Below are positions 61,398 to 64,000 of a stretch of DNA of 64,000 nucleotides, one piece after another. Position 1 is the stretch's first letter. Each line of letters begins with the position of its first letter. A program made the translations under genes and the position numbers. Under the pieces are notes generated by a model. The model searched no databases and was not told the origin of the DNA. It was given only the letters and a program-made list of their open reading frames with translations. The DNA is taken from assembly GCF_900454835.1 (NCBI RefSeq), contig NZ_UGTM01000001.1, positions 1,240,501-1,304,500 on the forward strand. Direction: 5' to 3'. This DNA comes from Prevotella denticola (lineage in GTDB: Bacteria; Bacteroidota; Bacteroidia; Bacteroidales; Bacteroidaceae).

Positions 61398-62507
61398 CTA
61401 TTTGAAGTGCAGAATGAGCGGCAGGAAGTATCTCCTTGCCACCGGTTCTCCATTACGGACAGCCGGCTTCCACCCATACATCATCTGAAGGGCAGAGGCT
61501 ACGGCACGGTTCAGCCGGATGTTACGGACTGTCAGGAACACGATATCCTTCAGGGATGCATCCTTATCGACAATGAAAGAGACGTAAACCTTTCCGTCAG
61601 ACACCGGACCTGTCTGGAGATCGGTATAGGGAATATTCCGGCCGATGGCTGCAGCAATGTTTCCTTCGAACTGCGGCTGTGACTCTACAGAGAGAGAATC
61701 GTCAGGCGAGGAAAGATAGATGTCCTTAGCAGGAAGCATTTCCCTGCTGGCAAGCGGTATCGGCTGTTTCAGCCACTTCTTGAAATTTTTTGAGAAAAGC
61801 ACATCAATAACCGCATTGTCAACCTCCGACCATACACCTCCGGCATTGTCTGCACCGAGGTCGAAAAGTGTTCGCTGCCCCATCAAGGCAAACTGTCCCG
61901 GAAGCATGTCCCAGTCAATCGAGTCGAAGGGGGAAGCATTCGAAGTGGTATCCAGCACTTCACAGAACTGGTAACGTATGCCGGCATTCTGCCACAGCCG
62001 TGTCTGGTTGAACACGTCTTTCTGTGTCAGCATCCGGTTGTTGAGCAGGTCGAAGGTAAAATACGAATGGTTCGAGACGACAACAGACGACTCATTGCAT
62101 TTCTCCATCCGGGCAAGGAAGGAGATATACCTCCCCGGCTCCAGCCACAGACAGCGCAGGTGCATCTCACAATAACGCTGTATGAACGTCCTACCCTCCT
62201 CTATCGTCTGCTTCTCCTCGCCATGCGCTGACAGGAACGACCGCCGGCCGGCCTCATAACTGTCTGACGGCTGCCCGAAAAAGAACGTCGTAAGACTGCG
62301 CTGCAATTCAGGCAGCAGGGAACCATTCAGCCCTTTAGGCCATTCCATGTCCATGGAGATACAGGTCAATGTGTCGGCCTGCAGGCACAAATGGGTGGAT
62401 GTCTCATAGAGCATGGCATCCCGGGAAGCGACGGCTGTCGACGGCTGTGCCGCTGCGACAAGGCTCACAGCCAAAGAGAGAAATAAGGGGAAAACTCTGC
62501 CGGTCAT
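61398..62507 (-). CDS. Exported protein with TonB-like C-terminal domain
   Basis: This 369-residue protein has a signal peptide (ending VAAAQ). Residues about 40-260 resemble the DUF3298-type fold seen in exported proteins (YETSTHLCLQADTLTCIS; SYFTFDLLNNRMLTQKDVF). The last 90 residues (GKVYVSFIVDKDASLKDIVFLTVRNIRLNRAVASALQMM; FLPLILHFK) fit a TonB C-terminal domain, which normally contacts TonB-dependent receptors. There is no N-terminal membrane anchor of the usual TonB kind, so it would be periplasmic. It is the last of three same-strand genes (63570-61398). Confidence 0.7.
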   Translation of the reverse strand: MTGRVFPLFLSLAVSLVAAAQPSTAVASRDAMLYETSTHLCLQADTLTCISMDMEWPKGLNGSLLPELQRSLTTFFFGQPSDSYEAGRRSFLSAHGEEKQTIEEGRTFIQRYCEMHLRCLWLEPGRYISFLARMEKCNESSVVVSNHSYFTFDLLNNRMLTQKDVFNQTRLWQNAGIRYQFCEVLDTTSNASPFDSIDWDMLPGQFALMGQRTLFDLGADNAGGVWSEVDNAVIDVLFSKNFKKWLKQPIPLASREMLPAKDIYLSSPDDSLSVESQPQFEGNIAAAIGRNIPYTDLQTGPVSDGKVYVSFIVDKDASLKDIVFLTVRNIRLNRAVASALQMMYGWKPAVRNGEPVARRYFLPLILHFK

Positions 62508-62543
62508 CGTTTATGAAAGATTGTCTGTCGTTTCTTCTGCACT

Positions 62544-63065
62544 TTATCTTCTCCTCGTAAAGGAATCCTCGAGCTGCATCTCGCCCGTAAAGCGGATGGA
62601 CTCTCTTCCACTGGGGTTCACAATGAGCGAGGCCGCAGCATTGTCGAACACTTCCAATACGATCTGAAAGCTTTCATATTCGTTGCGCGTCGTCATGAAG
62701 ATACGCCGTCCGTCCTTCATCGCCTCTTCCTTATAGCTCGTGAGCGGCTCCAAAAGATGCATGCCCCCACCCGATCCATAAGGCATCTGGTATACCCTGC
62801 CGATATAAGGGAGGGAAAGGCCGACCGAATCCCCACTCACCTCGATGCACCAGTCGTCTGTCATGTAAACGGAAGGACCGCGCATGGGATACATCCGGTC
62901 TACGAAAACACGATAACGGCGTTCACCCAGATGGGCTTTCACGGCGGCTGTCCGCAACTGCTCCACCTGTTTCCTGGGGACGGCGTTGCCCTCGGAATCA
63001 TAATAAGTCGTAGCACAGCCTACTGCCAGGACGGCCACGAAAAGGAACAAGAACAAACGTTTCAT
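62544..63065 (-). CDS. DUF4251 lipoprotein
   Basis: This 173-residue protein has lipobox AVGC (Cys17). The body (RRYRVFVDRMYPMRGPSVYMTDDWCIEVSGDSVGLSLPYIGRV-type strands; MKDGRRIFMTTRNEYESFQIVLEVF; ASLIVNPSGRESIRFTGEM) matches the DUF4251 family of Bacteroidetes, whose function is unknown. Expected location is the periplasmic face of the outer or inner membrane. It lies 36 bases before the TonB-like gene. Confidence 0.75.
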   Translation of the reverse strand: MKRLFLFLFVAVLAVGCATTYYDSEGNAVPRKQVEQLRTAAVKAHLGERRYRVFVDRMYPMRGPSVYMTDDWCIEVSGDSVGLSLPYIGRVYQMPYGSGGGMHLLEPLTSYKEEAMKDGRRIFMTTRNEYESFQIVLEVFDNAAASLIVNPSGRESIRFTGEMQLEDSFTRRR

Positions 63066-63111
63066 TATTCACCTCACTTTCTTTTGAATCGATAAGTATT
63101 CTTTCCTCTGT

Positions 63112-63570
63112 CTATTCTATCTTCTCTATCTTCGGCGCACCCATCTTCTCTATGGCAGGAGCTGTCTGCCGGGCAGGAGGGTCAGAAGAGGGAACTGCAT
63201 CAGGTGCAGGTGCAGGAGCAGGAACCGGAGCCTCACTGTGATCGTCCTGAAGGCTTCCACCGGCAGGCTTTTCCTCATCCGCCTTCGCAGCCTTTCCTTT
63301 ATCTGCTTCAGCTGCCTTCTGCTCATCCGTCATCATGTCCTGCCTCGACAGTTTCGCTTTCGGCCAGAGGTAGTCGCCTACAATGTCTATCGTGTCTCTG
63401 TCGGCATTGCGCTGCAGTTCTTCCTCCTGAGCTTCATCGGTCAATGGGGTATCGTCCTCGGCCACAATAAAATTATAGGCCAGTCCCAAAAGGACAAGGA
63501 CTACCAGTCCGCAAAGCATCTTGAAGGTCAGCGTACTGGTGAATTTACGTCGTGTGTGCTGATTTGACAT
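63112..63570 (-). CDS. Single-pass membrane protein with Ala/Pro-rich tail
   Basis: This 152-residue protein has a basic start (MSNQHTRRKFTS), one membrane helix (MLCGLVVLVLLGLAYNFIVA), an acidic stretch (DDTPLTDEAQEEELQ), a Lys/Ala-rich segment (AAEADKGKAAKADEEK) and a Pro/Ala tail (EAPVPAPAPAPDAVPSSDPP). No known domain is seen. The layout resembles a TonB-like or scaffold linker. The ATG at 63570 is chosen because it is followed by the positive-inside helix; an upstream in-frame ATG at 63624 adds 18 residues. It is first of three same-strand genes. Confidence 0.6.
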   Translation of the reverse strand: MSNQHTRRKFTSTLTFKMLCGLVVLVLLGLAYNFIVAEDDTPLTDEAQEEELQRNADRDTIDIVGDYLWPKAKLSRQDMMTDEQKAAEADKGKAAKADEEKPAGGSLQDDHSEAPVPAPAPAPDAVPSSDPPARQTAPAIEKMGAPKIEKIE

Positions 63571-63650
63571 CGTCTTGCTGTTTTCTTTCCAGTTAAGAAT
63601 CTGTTTACACTTTCGGAAGAACAACTATCCATCTGTTCTCCTTCTATCTG

Positions 63651-63658
63651 CAAAGATA
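63651..63658 (-). promoter_or_regulatory. Candidate -7 element for the 63570-61398 gene group
   Basis: The minus strand reads TATCTTTG, 81 bases upstream of the ATG at 63570. Confidence 0.55.
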
Positions 63659-64000
63659 AACATTTAAAAGGAGAATCTGACGAAAGGAAGATAAAAAAAG
63701 TGAATCCAGAATCAGTATTCCAAATCATCCGAAAGGTATCTCTCAACAACAATTAAAAATAAGTTCTTAAAACCGTCAACCAAGTTTGAAAGCAAGACAA
63801 GAAGCAGTCACCCTCCAAACATTAGACTGCACAACCCGAAACATTAAACTACACTGGAAGACATCGTCCAGACTTTGGGAACAATGTTCCCAACCGATTG
63901 GGAATACCGTTCCCGGTCACTGGGAATGATGTTCCCAAAGGCTGGGAATGATGTTCCCGAGCGGTCAAATCATTCGTTACCTGTGTAGAACCGAAATGAA
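63659..64000. other. Right-end region without a gene
   Basis: There is no credible coding frame. It contains repeat cluster R4 at 63875-63961; 63659-63870 is A+T-rich without other signals that I can support. Confidence 0.5.
63875..63961. repeat. Palindromic GGGAA/TTCCC repeat cluster R4
   Basis: It begins with the perfect palindrome TTGGGAACAATGTTCCCAA (63875-63893) and continues with three further 22-bp units (TGGGAATGATGTTCCC twice). Confidence 0.88.

Overview
The window looks like chromosomal DNA from a Bacteroidales bacterium, most likely a member of the Prevotellaceae. The evidence is: many promoters of the Bacteroidetes form TTTG-N19-TAnnTTTG (two exact, at 5650-5680 and 7955-7985); typical Bacteroidetes families (DUF3098, DUF1599, DUF4251, PorT-like barrel, C10 protease, type B T9SS sorting domain, fimbrillin lipoprotein); and the conserved order ftsX-DUF3098-uppP-truB-queA-folK. 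Base composition is roughly half G+C, with AT-richer patches at 12.5-15.0 kb and 55.8-57.2 kb. I cannot name the species. No rRNA, tRNA or CRISPR array was recognised.

Layout. 0-5.3 kb: a MORN-type exported protein cut by the window edge, then ptb-buk-sucC-sucD, four genes for making ATP from acyl-CoA thioesters. 5.3-7.8 kb: an intergenic region with a perfect 58-bp palindrome, an OprP-type porin and a radical SAM protein. 8.0-12.4 kb: the ftsX-to-folK cluster. 12.5-17.6 kb: C10 protease, rpsO, typA. 17.6-22.2 kb: a composite transposon. 22.7-30.2 kb: uvrA, a T9SS-secreted protein, a LysM/PBP protein, a PorT-like barrel and a POT transporter. 30.6-42.4 kb: HU-like protein, nucleotidyltransferase, nrnA, a second uvrA and two DUF3857 proteins. 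42.6-49.6 kb: an RND efflux operon ending in lpxA. 49.8-60.2 kb: CCA-adding-type enzyme, DUF1599, a DoxX-like protein fused in frame to triosephosphate isomerase, SPOR protein, folE, two paralogous lipoproteins, xth and an SGNH/MBOAT acyl-transfer pair. 60.6-63.6 kb: envelope proteins, including a paralogue of the first gene.

Most noteworthy: (1) a 4,592-bp composite transposon, bounded by inverted, N-terminally deleted IS982-family copies and a 7-bp target duplication AAGACTA, carrying a fimbrillin-like lipoprotein gene and a small acidic ORF; (2) a single ORF joining a DoxX-like membrane protein to TpiA; (3) four intergenic clusters of a 22-23-bp palindromic GGGAA/TTCCC unit, one forming the 58-bp palindrome; (4) a dispersed ~120-bp hairpin repeat in two convergent intergenic regions, the transposon sitting at the edge of one; (5) G-poor, C-rich repeats directly in front of three start codons. 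Function is inferred from recognisable motifs; nothing was searched against a database.
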